Under the pieces are notes generated by a model that was not told the origin of the DNA, did not search any database, and saw only the letters and a list, made by a program, of their open reading frames with translations. From Lactonifactor sp. BIOML-A5 (lineage in GTDB: Bacteria; Bacillota; Clostridia; Lachnospirales; Lachnospiraceae), in assembly GCF_009677585.1 (NCBI RefSeq), contig NZ_WKYV01000017.1:1-64000 (forward strand): a stretch of DNA of 64,000 nt, written 5' to 3'. This document shows, piece by piece, positions 34,569 to 42,293 of the stretch. A program made the position numbers and the translations under genes. How positions within the stretch are numbered: the first letter of the stretch is position 1; each line of letters begins with the position of its first letter.

Positions 34569-35744
34569 TTAACGGGACCGGTTCATCACTTCGCATACGG
34601 CATCTGCTGCTTTTGCAGCCCCTCCTGCCCGGGAGAAGCTGTCTGCCAGTTTTTGGGCACAGACTTTGAACCGGTCATTGCCAAGCACTTCCCGGACAGC
34701 GCTTTTCAGATCTTCAGAACGGGAGTGTTTCAGAAGAATGCCGGCCCCGGCAGCGGCAGCCTGGGCTGCCACAAGGCGCTGTTCCTCCTGCTGCGGGAAG
34801 AGCACCATAGGGACTCCGTAGTACAGACTCTCGTTTACGCTGTTCATGCCGCAGTGGGTAATAAAGACATCGGTATTCTGCAGAACCCGGATCTGATCTA
34901 CGCTCCGAAAAATATGGAAGTGTTCCGGAACCTGGTAAAAAGAGGAGATATCTGTTTTTTCGCCCACAGACATCACTATGTCCAGATTTTCTTTGCGAAA
35001 CGCCTCAATACAGTTTTGATAGAATCGCCGGTTCCTGTTATTCACGGTACCTAAGGAGATATAGACACGCTGTCGTGTTCTGCTGTCGGGAGGGACGGAG
35101 ATATGGTCAATGGAAGGTCCCACAAAGGCATACCGTTGGGAAAAGAGTTCTGCCATGGGCTGGAATTCTTTTGAGGTATAGACAATGGTGTCTGTATGGT
35201 TGTCGTTCTGTATGATGGAGATAAAATTCTCAATGGGGAATCCATTCCGGCGCAGCTGGGAGATTTTCCGGTTGATCCGGGGCATTCCGGTCAGCAGGCG
35301 CAGGGTTTCCGGCAGAGTTCCCTTCATCAGTTTGGCTGTATGTTCATTGAAGGCAAAGGTTGTGGTAGAGCACACCCAGGGAACGGCAAGCTTCCTGGCA
35401 AACAATTTTCCCCAGAAACACAGGGAATCAGTTACAATACAGTCAGGAGCTATATGGGTGAGCTCCCGGCAGACTTGTTCATTCAGAGCTATAGTAGTGT
35501 CGGCGACCATCTCGATAAGGGCAGCAAAATCTTTTCCGATCTTTTTTTCGTCGGAGGACTTCAGCTCGGGCAAAGCATGATCACAGGGGATAAAATGGGC
35601 TCCTGTATCCTCAATTTTTTCCCGGAAAGGTGCAAAAGAATAATACCATACCTCGTGTCCCCGTTTTACCAGCTCCCGCACAACTGCTATGGTGGGGTTG
35701 GTATGTCCGTAAGCTGGAATACAAAAATATACTACTTTTCCCAT
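34569..35744 (-). CDS. MGT-type glycosyltransferase (family 1)
   Basis: This 391-residue GT-B glycosyltransferase begins MGKVVYFCIPAYGHTNPTIAVVREL and has the sugar-nucleotide motif THCGMNSVNESLYYGVPMVLFPQQEEQ near residues 290-320. It belongs with macrolide and plant-like UDP-sugar transferases (MGT, YjiC), which glycosylate small hydrophobic molecules and may detoxify antibiotics or build a metabolite. The start is one base after the regulator stop, behind GAGGAGG, so they are coupled. The acceptor cannot be predicted. Confidence 0.87.
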   Translation of the reverse strand: MGKVVYFCIPAYGHTNPTIAVVRELVKRGHEVWYYSFAPFREKIEDTGAHFIPCDHALPELKSSDEKKIGKDFAALIEMVADTTIALNEQVCRELTHIAPDCIVTDSLCFWGKLFARKLAVPWVCSTTTFAFNEHTAKLMKGTLPETLRLLTGMPRINRKISQLRRNGFPIENFISIIQNDNHTDTIVYTSKEFQPMAELFSQRYAFVGPSIDHISVPPDSRTRQRVYISLGTVNNRNRRFYQNCIEAFRKENLDIVMSVGEKTDISSFYQVPEHFHIFRSVDQIRVLQNTDVFITHCGMNSVNESLYYGVPMVLFPQQEEQRLVAAQAAAAGAGILLKHSRSEDLKSAVREVLGNDRFKVCAQKLADSFSRAGGAAKAADAVCEVMNRSR

Positions 35745-36194
35745 CTATGTTTCCTCCTCTGTGATATCGCTGCACGCAACCCCCATCCTGCCCACGAATT
35801 TCATCAGCTCTCTCTGATGGACAATGCCCAGTCCCCGCTCTTCATCGCCCAGTATTAAGAGTTGATCTTCCGGGTGGATATGAAAGATTTCTCTGGCTTT
35901 TTTGGGTATTACGATTTGGCCTCTCTCCCCCACTGTGACAGCTCCGAAAAAATATTTTCCTTTCATGGGAATCACAAGGCCGGAGTCTTCTTCCGAATGG
36001 TGAACGAGGTTATCAATTGTGACTCCGAATATTTCCGCCAGTTTTGCACAGCTTATCATATCAGGCATAGATTCCCCCGATTCCCATTTGGCCACTGACT
36101 GTCTGGAGACGGAGAGCATTTCCGCAATCTCCTCCTGGGTATATTGATGCAGTTTTCTTAATCTATTTAGATTGGTTCCAATCATATTTTTCAT
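35745..36194 (-). CDS. XRE-AbrB/SpoVT fusion transcriptional regulator
   Basis: This 149-residue regulator has an N-terminal XRE helix-turn-helix (about 4-62; RKLHQYTQEEIAEMLSVSRQSVAKWESGESMP) fused to an AbrB/SpoVT-type beta domain (about 80-130; VTVGERGQIVIPKKAREIFHIHPEDQLLIL). Two DNA-binding folds in one chain are unusual. The frame opens at 36254, but the promoter at 36250-36222 would start RNA near 36215, leaving only later ATGs; ATG 36194 has AAAGG ten bases upstream. It is cotranscribed with the glycosyltransferase, which it probably controls. The C-terminal ten residues are acidic. Confidence 0.82.
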   Translation of the reverse strand: MKNMIGTNLNRLRKLHQYTQEEIAEMLSVSRQSVAKWESGESMPDMISCAKLAEIFGVTIDNLVHHSEEDSGLVIPMKGKYFFGAVTVGERGQIVIPKKAREIFHIHPEDQLLILGDEERGLGIVHQRELMKFVGRMGVACSDITEEET

Positions 36195-36221
36195 ATTTAT
36201 CATGCCTTTCATTTTTCCTAC

Positions 36222-36250
36222 ATTGTAGTTCTTTTTTGATTTAATGTCTA
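36222..36250 (-). promoter_or_regulatory. Promoter of the regulator-glycosyltransferase operon
   Basis: On the minus strand TAGACA (36250-36245) and TACAAT (36227-36222) are 17 bases apart. Confidence 0.55.
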
Positions 36251-36260
36251 TCAACGAATG

Positions 36261-36276
36261 ATAACATTGATGTTAT
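36261..36276. promoter_or_regulatory. 16-bp palindrome between divergent regulators
   Basis: ATAACAT at 36261-36267 and ATGTTAT at 36270-36276 form a perfect dyad with a 2-base centre. It lies just upstream of both divergent promoters and may bind the XRE-AbrB or the MerR protein. Confidence 0.5.
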
Positions 36277-36282
36277 TTCCAG

Positions 36283-36313
36283 TTGACTCTCTCATAGTGT
36301 TATACTCTATACT
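36283..36313 (+). promoter_or_regulatory. MerR-type promoter with 19-base spacer
   Basis: TTGACT at 36283-36288 and TATACT at 36308-36313 are 19 bases apart, the long spacing typical of promoters that MerR proteins activate by untwisting. A second TATACT at 36301-36306 is too close to be used. Confidence 0.55.
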
Positions 36314-36353
36314 GACAGTGAGCTCAAAAACACATATATGTGGAGGTAGAAAC

Positions 36354-37172
36354 ATGCTGAAAATAGGAGATTTTTCAAAACTGTCAAGGATTAGTATACG
36401 GATGCTGCGCCATTACGATCAGATAGGCCTTTTAATTCCTGCCAGTACGGACCCTTTTACCGGTTATCGCTATTACAGCGAGACACAGCTTCCTGTGGCC
36501 GGACGGATTGCCGCACTGAAGGATATGGGATTTGGCCTTACTGCCATCGCAGAGCTGCTGAAGAATTACCATGATCCAGAGGCGCTGAAGCAATATCTGG
36601 AGATAAAGCAGCTGGAAGTGCAGGAACAGGCGGAAGAGGCAAAGCGCCGTCTGCAGCTCCTTGATACAGCCATTAGGAGGCTGGGAAAGGATGAACTTAT
36701 GATGAATTATGATGTGACAAAAAAAATAATGCCGAAAAGATATGTAGCAAGCGTGAGAATGGTAATACCTGCGTATCATCAGGAACATATTTTGTGGAAT
36801 ACCTTATACAAGGAGACTGCAGCCATGAATCTCCAGGAAGAAGAGCCCTGCTGCGGCCTTGCCCTGTTTCACGACGAAGGATTCAGTGACGGAGAGGTGG
36901 ATGTAGAAATACAGCTTCAGGTAAAGGGGACCTATAAAGATACCGAACATGTGAAATTCAAAACAGTGGATGCTTTTGAAATTGCATCCGCCACTTATCA
37001 GGGCAGCTACGAAAAAATCACAGAAGTAAATGAAGCTGTCGCCAAATGGCTGTGTGACAACGGATATGAGATCAGCGGGCCTTCTTTTTGCATCTATCAT
37101 GTAAGTCCGGCACAGACGCAGAATCCGGAAGAATTGGTCACAGAGGTCTGCTATCCCATAAAGCAAAAATAA
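36354..37172 (+). CDS. MerR family regulator with GyrI-like effector domain
   Basis: This 272-residue protein has a MerR winged helix (1-70; LKIGDFSKLSRISIRMLRHYDQIGLL), a dimer coiled coil (about 75-115) and a C-terminal GyrI-like/AraC-effector domain (about 120-272) as in BmrR. BmrR-type proteins bind hydrophobic cations and drugs and turn on efflux or modification. ATG 36354 follows TGGAGGT; the frame opens earlier at 36258 across the promoter. It is divergent from the XRE-AbrB regulator and glycosyltransferase, so the glycosyltransferase could be its target. Confidence 0.88.
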   Translation: MLKIGDFSKLSRISIRMLRHYDQIGLLIPASTDPFTGYRYYSETQLPVAGRIAALKDMGFGLTAIAELLKNYHDPEALKQYLEIKQLEVQEQAEEAKRRLQLLDTAIRRLGKDELMMNYDVTKKIMPKRYVASVRMVIPAYHQEHILWNTLYKETAAMNLQEEEPCCGLALFHDEGFSDGEVDVEIQLQVKGTYKDTEHVKFKTVDAFEIASATYQGSYEKITEVNEAVAKWLCDNGYEISGPSFCIYHVSPAQTQNPEELVTEVCYPIKQK

Positions 37173-37229
37173 TACTCTGATCCTAGTTTCCTGTTCGAAC
37201 GGTCCCGGGGCATATACTTTAAAATTCAG

Positions 37230-37272
37230 GGCAAGCTATCTCTGAAGGATGATATCCCACAGAGTACTTGCC
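37230..37272 (+). other. Leader hairpin before NuoE-like gene
   Basis: GGCAAG at 37230-37235 pairs with CTTGCC at 37267-37272 and CTCTG at 37240-37244 pairs with CAGAG at 37260-37264, with small internal bulges. It ends 20 bases before the ribosome site. It could be a weak attenuator or stabilising structure. Confidence 0.4.
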
Positions 37273-37304
37273 GGCTTTTGCCGGACAATGACAGGAGAAT
37301 AAAA

Positions 37305-37784
37305 ATGAAGGAAACCAAACATGAGACAGAACAGCAGCTTGATGAGATTCTGGAGTATTACAGCAGTCTGGAAAACAGAGGAGAGCAGAATACAATAAAA
37401 GAAATGCTCTGGGAGCTTCAAGAGGCCTATGGCAGTATCCCTGTCTGGCTGAGCGAGCGTGCAGCAAAGGCTGCTGGAGTCAAGCTGTCCTTTATCCGAG
37501 TGCTGCTTCGTCTCTCCCCTTCCCTGAAAGAGATCCCCTACTCCCATGAAATCCTTATCTGCACGGGAGAACGATGCCACAGAAAGGGCGGGAAAGAACT
37601 CCTTGCCATACTTAAAAAAGAGCTCCAGATTGGAAAAAATGGTGTTTCCAAAGACGGAAGCATTTATCTCAGGACGCAAAACTGTCTGAAGCGCTGCAGA
37701 ACAGCGCCCAATGCCGTGATCGATGGGATGTGGTATTATGGACGGTCCCCAGAGGAGATTCTGGAAGTGGTTAAAAATCTGTGA
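37305..37784 (+). CDS. Orphan NuoE/HndA-like [2Fe-2S] protein
   Basis: This 159-residue protein matches the 24-kDa subunit of complex I and the HndA subunit of NADP-reducing hydrogenases: a helical N-terminus, then a thioredoxin-like [2Fe-2S] domain with a C-X4-C pair (CTGERC) and a C-X3-C pair (CLKRC). Normally a NuoF/HndC flavoprotein is adjacent; none is here. ATG 37305 follows AGGAG by 7 bases; the frame begins upstream at a TTG (37278) without a site. It may be a stand-alone electron carrier or work with subunits coded elsewhere. It has its own terminator. Confidence 0.85.
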   Translation: MKETKHETEQQLDEILEYYSSLENRGEQNTIKEMLWELQEAYGSIPVWLSERAAKAAGVKLSFIRVLLRLSPSLKEIPYSHEILICTGERCHRKGGKELLAILKKELQIGKNGVSKDGSIYLRTQNCLKRCRTAPNAVIDGMWYYGRSPEEILEVVKNL

Positions 37785-37829
37785 CACCGGCATGAAAAAA
37801 TTGTTTGCTGCAGGGCTGAATACAAAATG

Positions 37830-37861
37830 AGAGGCAGAAACCATACGGTTCTGCCTCTTTT
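37830..37861 (+). terminator. Rho-independent terminator after NuoE-like gene
   Basis: AGAGGCAGAA at 37830-37839 pairs with TTCTGCCTCT at 37849-37858, then four T residues. The gap to 37961 has no other clear element. Confidence 0.82.
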
Positions 37862-37960
37862 CTAAGTATTATATTACCACAAAACAGGCTTTTTTTCAAG
37901 TCTTGCAATCCCTCTTGCCGGGCCGTATAATTAGCTCCACCTACAGAAAGGAGTGATACT

Positions 37961-38503
37961 GTGACAGAGAATATATTCGCCCTATGGCAGGTGCAGAAGC
38001 AGGAAGAGGAGACGCGCCTGATTCTGGACTGCAACAAGCAAACCCAGTCTTTCGGCCTGTCTCTTTCAGCAGAAGAGGCAAAGGAGCTGATCCAGTGCAG
38101 AAATAAGAGCCTCAAAGCCTATCAGAGGGTGGAACTGGGCGGCGGGATCCTGGATAAGCTTATCTATACCTTCTGCGACTCTTCCTACATTACTTCCGAT
38201 ACTTATGGAAGCACCCTGGCCAGGCTTCAGGATATCTTTTACCGCTTTAAGAACGAGTCTCTGGAGAAACTGTCAGATGACGAATTGCTGGAATTTATGA
38301 AAGACACCTTTGAGAACATCTGCTTCGGAGACCTGGAATACCTGGAATCTACCTGTCTGGAGCGGTTCGCACGGGCAATACGCTATGGGTACGATGGGTA
38401 TCTGGCTTCAGGCGGCAGCGGTGAATATGAAGGGTTCAGCGAGGAAGAACGGTGGGACAGTGAACTGTATCTTGAGGCTCTGAAGGAGCTGGCCTGGCGA
38501 TAG
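37961..38503 (+). CDS. DUF6323 family protein
   Basis: This 180-residue acidic, mostly helical protein matches DUF6323, which has no known function. It has no signal peptide or membrane segment and no catalytic motif that I recognise; FSEEERWDSELYLEALKELAWR closes the chain. The GTG start follows AAAGGAG. The DUF6179 gene starts 18 bases downstream; these two families are typically found together in clostridia, which suggests that their products act as a pair. Confidence 0.75.
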   Translation: MTENIFALWQVQKQEEETRLILDCNKQTQSFGLSLSAEEAKELIQCRNKSLKAYQRVELGGGILDKLIYTFCDSSYITSDTYGSTLARLQDIFYRFKNESLEKLSDDELLEFMKDTFENICFGDLEYLESTCLERFARAIRYGYDGYLASGGSGEYEGFSEEERWDSELYLEALKELAWR

Positions 38504-38520
38504 CCCATGAAAGGAGTACT

Positions 38521-39360
38521 ATGACATATACAGCAGAGGAAGTGTTGCCTGTGGTTTCGTATCTGATTGACAAATACACCAGCAAGGAGAGCAGCTCTGT
38601 GCCCTATGAAACTGCCCGAAGCCTGATGGAAGCGGTCATTTACTGTATCGAGGAACTGGAACATTCTTCTCCCAATTCTTTGGCCGCAGAACATCAACTG
38701 ACGGCCAGAGCAGCTTATGAAGCCGGCTATGAGGCGGTTATTCATAAAGTATGGCGGACAAAGGAACTTTATGAGAAGCTGATGGAGAATTTCTTCTTTT
38801 ACGGATGCGCTAATTACAGAGACACGGTTCAAAAGGGTATGCCCCAGTTTTTTCTCAGGTACGATGCCCGGTTTTGTCCCCAGGACCACCTGCTCACACT
38901 GGACTACCCGCCACTGTTTCTGGATTACAGGCAGCAGGGAATCGATTTGGTTTATGAGTATCTGGGAAACCTTTTACTGGAACAGAAGTTTCTTACTTTG
39001 TTTTCCCCTGAAGGAACAGAACATCTGGTGAGGCAGCAGGAGGAACGAAACAGAGCACCTTATATGGGAAATATAAGTGAGCTGGTGCTTATCAATGCCA
39101 TTGGCTGTTTTCTTGCAGACTGCCCTTTATATGAACCAGTTCTTTATGAGAAGCACGAAGAAGAGATAGAACGCTATTTCTCGGGAGACTTGCCTAAGCA
39201 GGTGGAGAGAAAGACGGCAGGTATCATTAAGATTATCACCCGGGGGACAGATACCCCCGGCATGTCCCGGTATTTTATGCAGCTGAGCCGGGATCTGGCA
39301 GCGCGGATAGAAAACAGCCTGGCACACGGCACCTTATCTTCTGTCTTTACTTTTTCCTGA
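38521..39360 (+). CDS. DUF6179 family protein
   Basis: This 279-residue protein matches DUF6179 and is largely helical and cytoplasmic, without signal peptide or known active site. Conserved-looking blocks are RYDARFCPQDHLLTLDYPP (about residues 117-135), RQQGIDLVYEYLGNLLLEQKFL and the C-terminal TPGMSRYFMQLSRDLAARIENSL. It follows the DUF6323 gene by 17 bases with a GAAAGGAG site, so they form an operon. Its last 27 bases overlap the convergent TRIC-type gene. Function unknown; regulatory or spore-related roles are guesses. Confidence 0.75.
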   Translation: MTYTAEEVLPVVSYLIDKYTSKESSSVPYETARSLMEAVIYCIEELEHSSPNSLAAEHQLTARAAYEAGYEAVIHKVWRTKELYEKLMENFFFYGCANYRDTVQKGMPQFFLRYDARFCPQDHLLTLDYPPLFLDYRQQGIDLVYEYLGNLLLEQKFLTLFSPEGTEHLVRQQEERNRAPYMGNISELVLINAIGCFLADCPLYEPVLYEKHEEEIERYFSGDLPKQVERKTAGIIKIITRGTDTPGMSRYFMQLSRDLAARIENSLAHGTLSSVFTFS

Positions 39361-39999
39361 AGCTCTGGGCAAATTCCAGCGGTATCTGGTTGCCAGAAGA
39401 CGGATTATAACCACAATAAAAGCACACAGCAGCATGGCACTGTTTCCGGGAATGAGTTCCCGTAAAAAGATATAGCAGACAGCGCCGATAATAGAAGCAC
39501 AGGCATAGAAATGTTTCCGGAGTACATAGGGTGTCTGGTTTGCCATAATGTCCCGCAGCATTCCCCCTCCGACACCGGTGACAACGCCCAGAAAAGCCGC
39601 CAGAAACCGATAGTCGCCGTATCCGGCTTCTATGGCTGTGTTAATGCCTACGACAGTGAACGCGCCCAGACCTACCGCATCAAAGATATTCATAACCTTT
39701 TCGTAAGTGGAGCGGTATCTGCCCTCCATAATTCTGGGATGAAAACGGATAACCAGAAAGAGCAGGAGTACTGTGATCAGGGACATCCATACATATACGG
39801 GATTGCGGAACAGGCTGGGAGGGATATTGCCAATGGTAATATCCCTTATCATCCCTCCGCCTACTGCAGTTATGACTCCAAGTACAATAATCCCCAAAAG
39901 ATCCAGATTCTTTTCTATAGCCACCATGGCGCCGGAAGAGGCAAAGGCAATCGTGCCTGCGGCTTCCAGAGCAAAGAGCATTGTCCAGTGAATTTCCAT
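39334..39999 (-). CDS. TRIC-type cation channel family membrane protein (UPF0126)
   Basis: This 221-residue protein has seven hydrophobic segments arranged as two UPF0126 repeats, each with the GGGMIRDI-type motif (VITAVGGGMIRDITIGNIP and VVTGVGGGMLRDIMANQTP). Bacterial homologues form trimeric channels for monovalent cations; E. coli YadS is a member. The start follows GGAGGAATAG. Its 3' end overlaps DUF6179 by 27 bases in convergent orientation. Confidence 0.9.
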   Translation of the reverse strand: MEIHWTMLFALEAAGTIAFASSGAMVAIEKNLDLLGIIVLGVITAVGGGMIRDITIGNIPPSLFRNPVYVWMSLITVLLLFLVIRFHPRIMEGRYRSTYEKVMNIFDAVGLGAFTVVGINTAIEAGYGDYRFLAAFLGVVTGVGGGMLRDIMANQTPYVLRKHFYACASIIGAVCYIFLRELIPGNSAMLLCAFIVVIIRLLATRYRWNLPRASGKSKDRR

Positions 40000-40123
40000 T
40001 ATCTATTCCTCCAAAGCTGTAATAGTAGTAAGTGTATTTTACTGTGCAAAGCAACCCGCGGGACAGTGACATGTGAACAGTACCATTATTTTACCACAGG
40101 AGAAGTCTCAGAGCTACCGGTTC

Positions 40124-40152
40124 TTGCAGTTTTATGACAATTCAGATACAAT
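40124..40152 (+). promoter_or_regulatory. Promoter of DUF2284 gene
   Basis: TTGCAG at 40124-40129 and TACAAT at 40147-40152 have a 17-base spacer. RNA would start near 40159. Confidence 0.55.
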
Positions 40153-40187
40153 AGCCTTAAGGTAAAATGGAAGGAGATTCTTATACA

Positions 40188-40739
40188 ATGAATATGGAAG
40201 CATTTGAGACTTTTATCAGTCAGTTTCCCATCTATCAATACGTGTTTATCCCCACAGAGGAGCTGGCATTTTCTCCCAGAATCCGGACGATATGCCAGCA
40301 GGAATGCCAGCGATATGGAACTACCTGGGCCTGCCCTCCCGGTGTAGGTACTCTGGAAGAGTGCCGGGAGCGGTGCTTGTCCTATCCTCAGTGTTTTTTC
40401 TTTTCCACAGTGGCTGAGGTCTCTGATATTATGAATATGGAGGAAACTCTGGGCACCAGGAGGGAACACGAGGATATTGTTGCCCGGATAGAAGCCTTTA
40501 TCAAAGGCCAGGGAATCCACTGCATGGCACTGTCCACAGAATCCTGTGACATCTGTGACGAGTGTGCCTATCCCGACAGCCCCTGCCGTTTTCCGGAGCA
40601 GATGCACCCCTGTGTGGAGAGCCATGGAATCGTGGTGACCGAGCTGGCAGAGCGTTTTGAGATGGATTACACCATCGGCTACAATCAAATCCTTTGGTTT
40701 GGAATTATTTTCCTGGAGGATACATATATTAGAGAATAA
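40188..40739 (+). CDS. DUF2284 metal-binding protein
   Basis: This 183-residue protein belongs to DUF2284, a cysteine-rich, probably metal- or Fe-S-binding family found in anaerobes. Cysteines occur in CQQECQRYGTTWACPP, CRERC, CDICDECAYPDSPCRFPEQMHPC and others, 14 or so in total. The frame opens at 40167, but the promoter would start RNA near 40159 and AAGGAG at 40170-40175 points to ATG 40188. The function is unknown; corrinoid or metal insertion has been suggested for related proteins but cannot be shown here. It directly precedes yqfC and its 3' end may hold the yqfC promoter. Confidence 0.8.
   Translation: MNMEAFETFISQFPIYQYVFIPTEELAFSPRIRTICQQECQRYGTTWACPPGVGTLEECRERCLSYPQCFFFSTVAEVSDIMNMEETLGTRREHEDIVARIEAFIKGQGIHCMALSTESCDICDECAYPDSPCRFPEQMHPCVESHGIVVTELAERFEMDYTIGYNQILWFGIIFLEDTYIRE
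40702..40730 (+). promoter_or_regulatory. Possible sigma-E promoter of yqfC
   Basis: CATATATT at 40723-40730 fits the sigma-E -10 pattern CATACANT loosely, and GAATTATT at 40702-40709 resembles its -35, though the spacing (13) is a base or two short. It lies inside the end of the DUF2284 gene. Confidence 0.3.
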
Positions 40740-40760
40740 TAACCACAAGGGAGGCTTTTT

Positions 40761-41039
40761 GTGAAGCATAAGAAGCCTAAAAAATTAGCCGGCGACATAG
40801 TGAACACTCTGCAGATTCCAAGGGACTTGGCTTACCGCGATGTGGTGGTTACTATTGTGGGAAGTTCAGAGCTATACATAGAAAATTATAAAAGCATTTT
40901 GGAATATGAAGACTGGGGGATCCTGGTTCAGACAAAAAAAGGGAAAATCCGGGTGGAGGGAAGAAACCTGAAAATAGAGTATTATACCAGCGAAGAAATG
41001 AAGATACAGGGTTGTATTCTTCACGTATATCACGAATAA
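40761..41039 (+). CDS. yqfC: Sporulation protein YqfC
   Basis: This 92-residue protein matches YqfC, a conserved small spore-former protein made in the mother cell (sigma-E regulon in Bacillus). Typical signatures are LQIPRDLAYRDVVVTIVGS and LYIENYKSILEY. The GTG start follows AAGGGAGG by about 7 bases. The order yqfC-yqfD-phoH-ybeY is that of bacilli. It indicates that the organism sporulates. Confidence 0.92.
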   Translation: MKHKKPKKLAGDIVNTLQIPRDLAYRDVVVTIVGSSELYIENYKSILEYEDWGILVQTKKGKIRVEGRNLKIEYYTSEEMKIQGCILHVYHE

Positions 41040-41054
41040 ACGGAGGTATGATAT

Positions 41055-42293
41055 TTGAAAAAATGGAAATATTACGGAAAGGGTTATCTGCATATCCGAT
41101 TGATGAGCAAGGAACCGGAACGCTTTTTAAATCTGTGTGCCAATCATAATATTCCCATCTGGGATCTGACTCATGTGGAGAATTACTATGAAATGAATAT
41201 AACGATTCAGGGCTTTTATCAGCTAAAGCCGCTTTGCAAAAAAACAAAGACCAGAATCATGATTAAGGGAAAATATGGACTGCCTTTCTTTTTTTACAAA
41301 AACAAAAAGAGAAAGGCCTTTTTTATTGGGATTGCTCTCTGCCTGTTCCTGCTTTACAGTATGTCTTTATATATCTGGAATATACATGTGGATGGGAACC
41401 TGTCCAACAGTACCCAGTCCATTCTCCTCTATCTCGATGAGCTGGATGTCCATCACGGAATTGCCAAAAGAAAACTTGACTGCGCCTGGATATCAGCCCA
41501 GATACGAAAGGAATTTCCGGATATTATCTGGGTGTCTACCAAGATACAGGGGACACGGCTGATTCTCCATGTGCAGGAAAATACAGACCGGTATGTGGAG
41601 GAAGAGGCGGCAGACACCTCTCCCTGTGACCTTGTGGCTGAAAAGGGAGGAACCATCGTCTCAATGGTAACCCGGCAGGGAACTCCCCAGATGGCAAAAG
41701 GGGATGTGTGCAAAGAAGGAGATATTCTTGTATTGGGACGGCTGGATATAAAAGATGACAGCGGAGAGACGGCCCAGAGAGAGTATGTGCATTCCGATGC
41801 CGATATCTATGTGCGGACGCAGTACCAGTATTACCAGGAGTTTCCGCTGTCCTACGATAAAAGGGTTTATACAGGAAAGACAAAAAAGCACTATATACTG
41901 CAGATTATGGACACTTATTTTTCTACCAAAGGGCGTGCCCCGTTTACGGATTACCACAGCGTATCATCCACGGACAGAGTGAAGCTTACGGAAAATTTTT
42001 ACCTCCCCATCAGTTACGGAACCATTACGGACTATGAATATACGCCGGAAACCTTAACCTATACCAAGGCAGAAGCCACCAAGAAGGCCCAGAGGAAGCT
42101 TACCTCTTTTCTGGATAAATTATCTGAAAAAGGGGTAGAAATTTGTGACAATCGTGTTAAAATAGAGATAAATTCCACTTCCTGTATTTCGAAAGGATCC
42201 ATCGAAGTGATAGAAAAGATAGGAAAGGAAGCTCCCACAGAAGTGGTGGCGCCTCCGGAAGCAGAAGAAAGGACAGCAGAGACGGATGAGTAA
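41055..42293 (+). CDS. yqfD: Sporulation protein YqfD
   Basis: This 412-residue protein matches YqfD, needed for sporulation stage IV in Bacillus. It has one membrane segment (about 92-112, KAFFIGIALCLFLLYSMSLYIW) and a large outer domain with IAKRKLDCAWISAQIRKEFPDIIWVSTKIQGTRL. It starts at TTG behind CGGAGGT and overlaps phoH by 8 bases. With YqfC it probably works in the mother-cell envelope around the forespore. Confidence 0.92.
   Translation: MKKWKYYGKGYLHIRLMSKEPERFLNLCANHNIPIWDLTHVENYYEMNITIQGFYQLKPLCKKTKTRIMIKGKYGLPFFFYKNKKRKAFFIGIALCLFLLYSMSLYIWNIHVDGNLSNSTQSILLYLDELDVHHGIAKRKLDCAWISAQIRKEFPDIIWVSTKIQGTRLILHVQENTDRYVEEEAADTSPCDLVAEKGGTIVSMVTRQGTPQMAKGDVCKEGDILVLGRLDIKDDSGETAQREYVHSDADIYVRTQYQYYQEFPLSYDKRVYTGKTKKHYILQIMDTYFSTKGRAPFTDYHSVSSTDRVKLTENFYLPISYGTITDYEYTPETLTYTKAEATKKAQRKLTSFLDKLSEKGVEICDNRVKIEINSTSCISKGSIEVIEKIGKEAPTEVVAPPEAEERTAETDE

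Noticed and set aside
34482-35054. Plus-strand frame across the glycosyltransferase gene
   Set aside because: Shadow of the minus-strand glycosyltransferase, which has a complete GT-B motif.
39511-40137. 208-codon plus-strand frame opposite the TRIC-type gene
   Set aside because: No family features; the minus-strand protein has seven clear membrane segments and the duplicated GGGMIRDI motif.
40086-40769. 227-codon minus-strand frame opposite DUF2284
   Set aside because: No recognisable domain; the plus-strand gene has a promoter, ribosome site and cysteine pattern.
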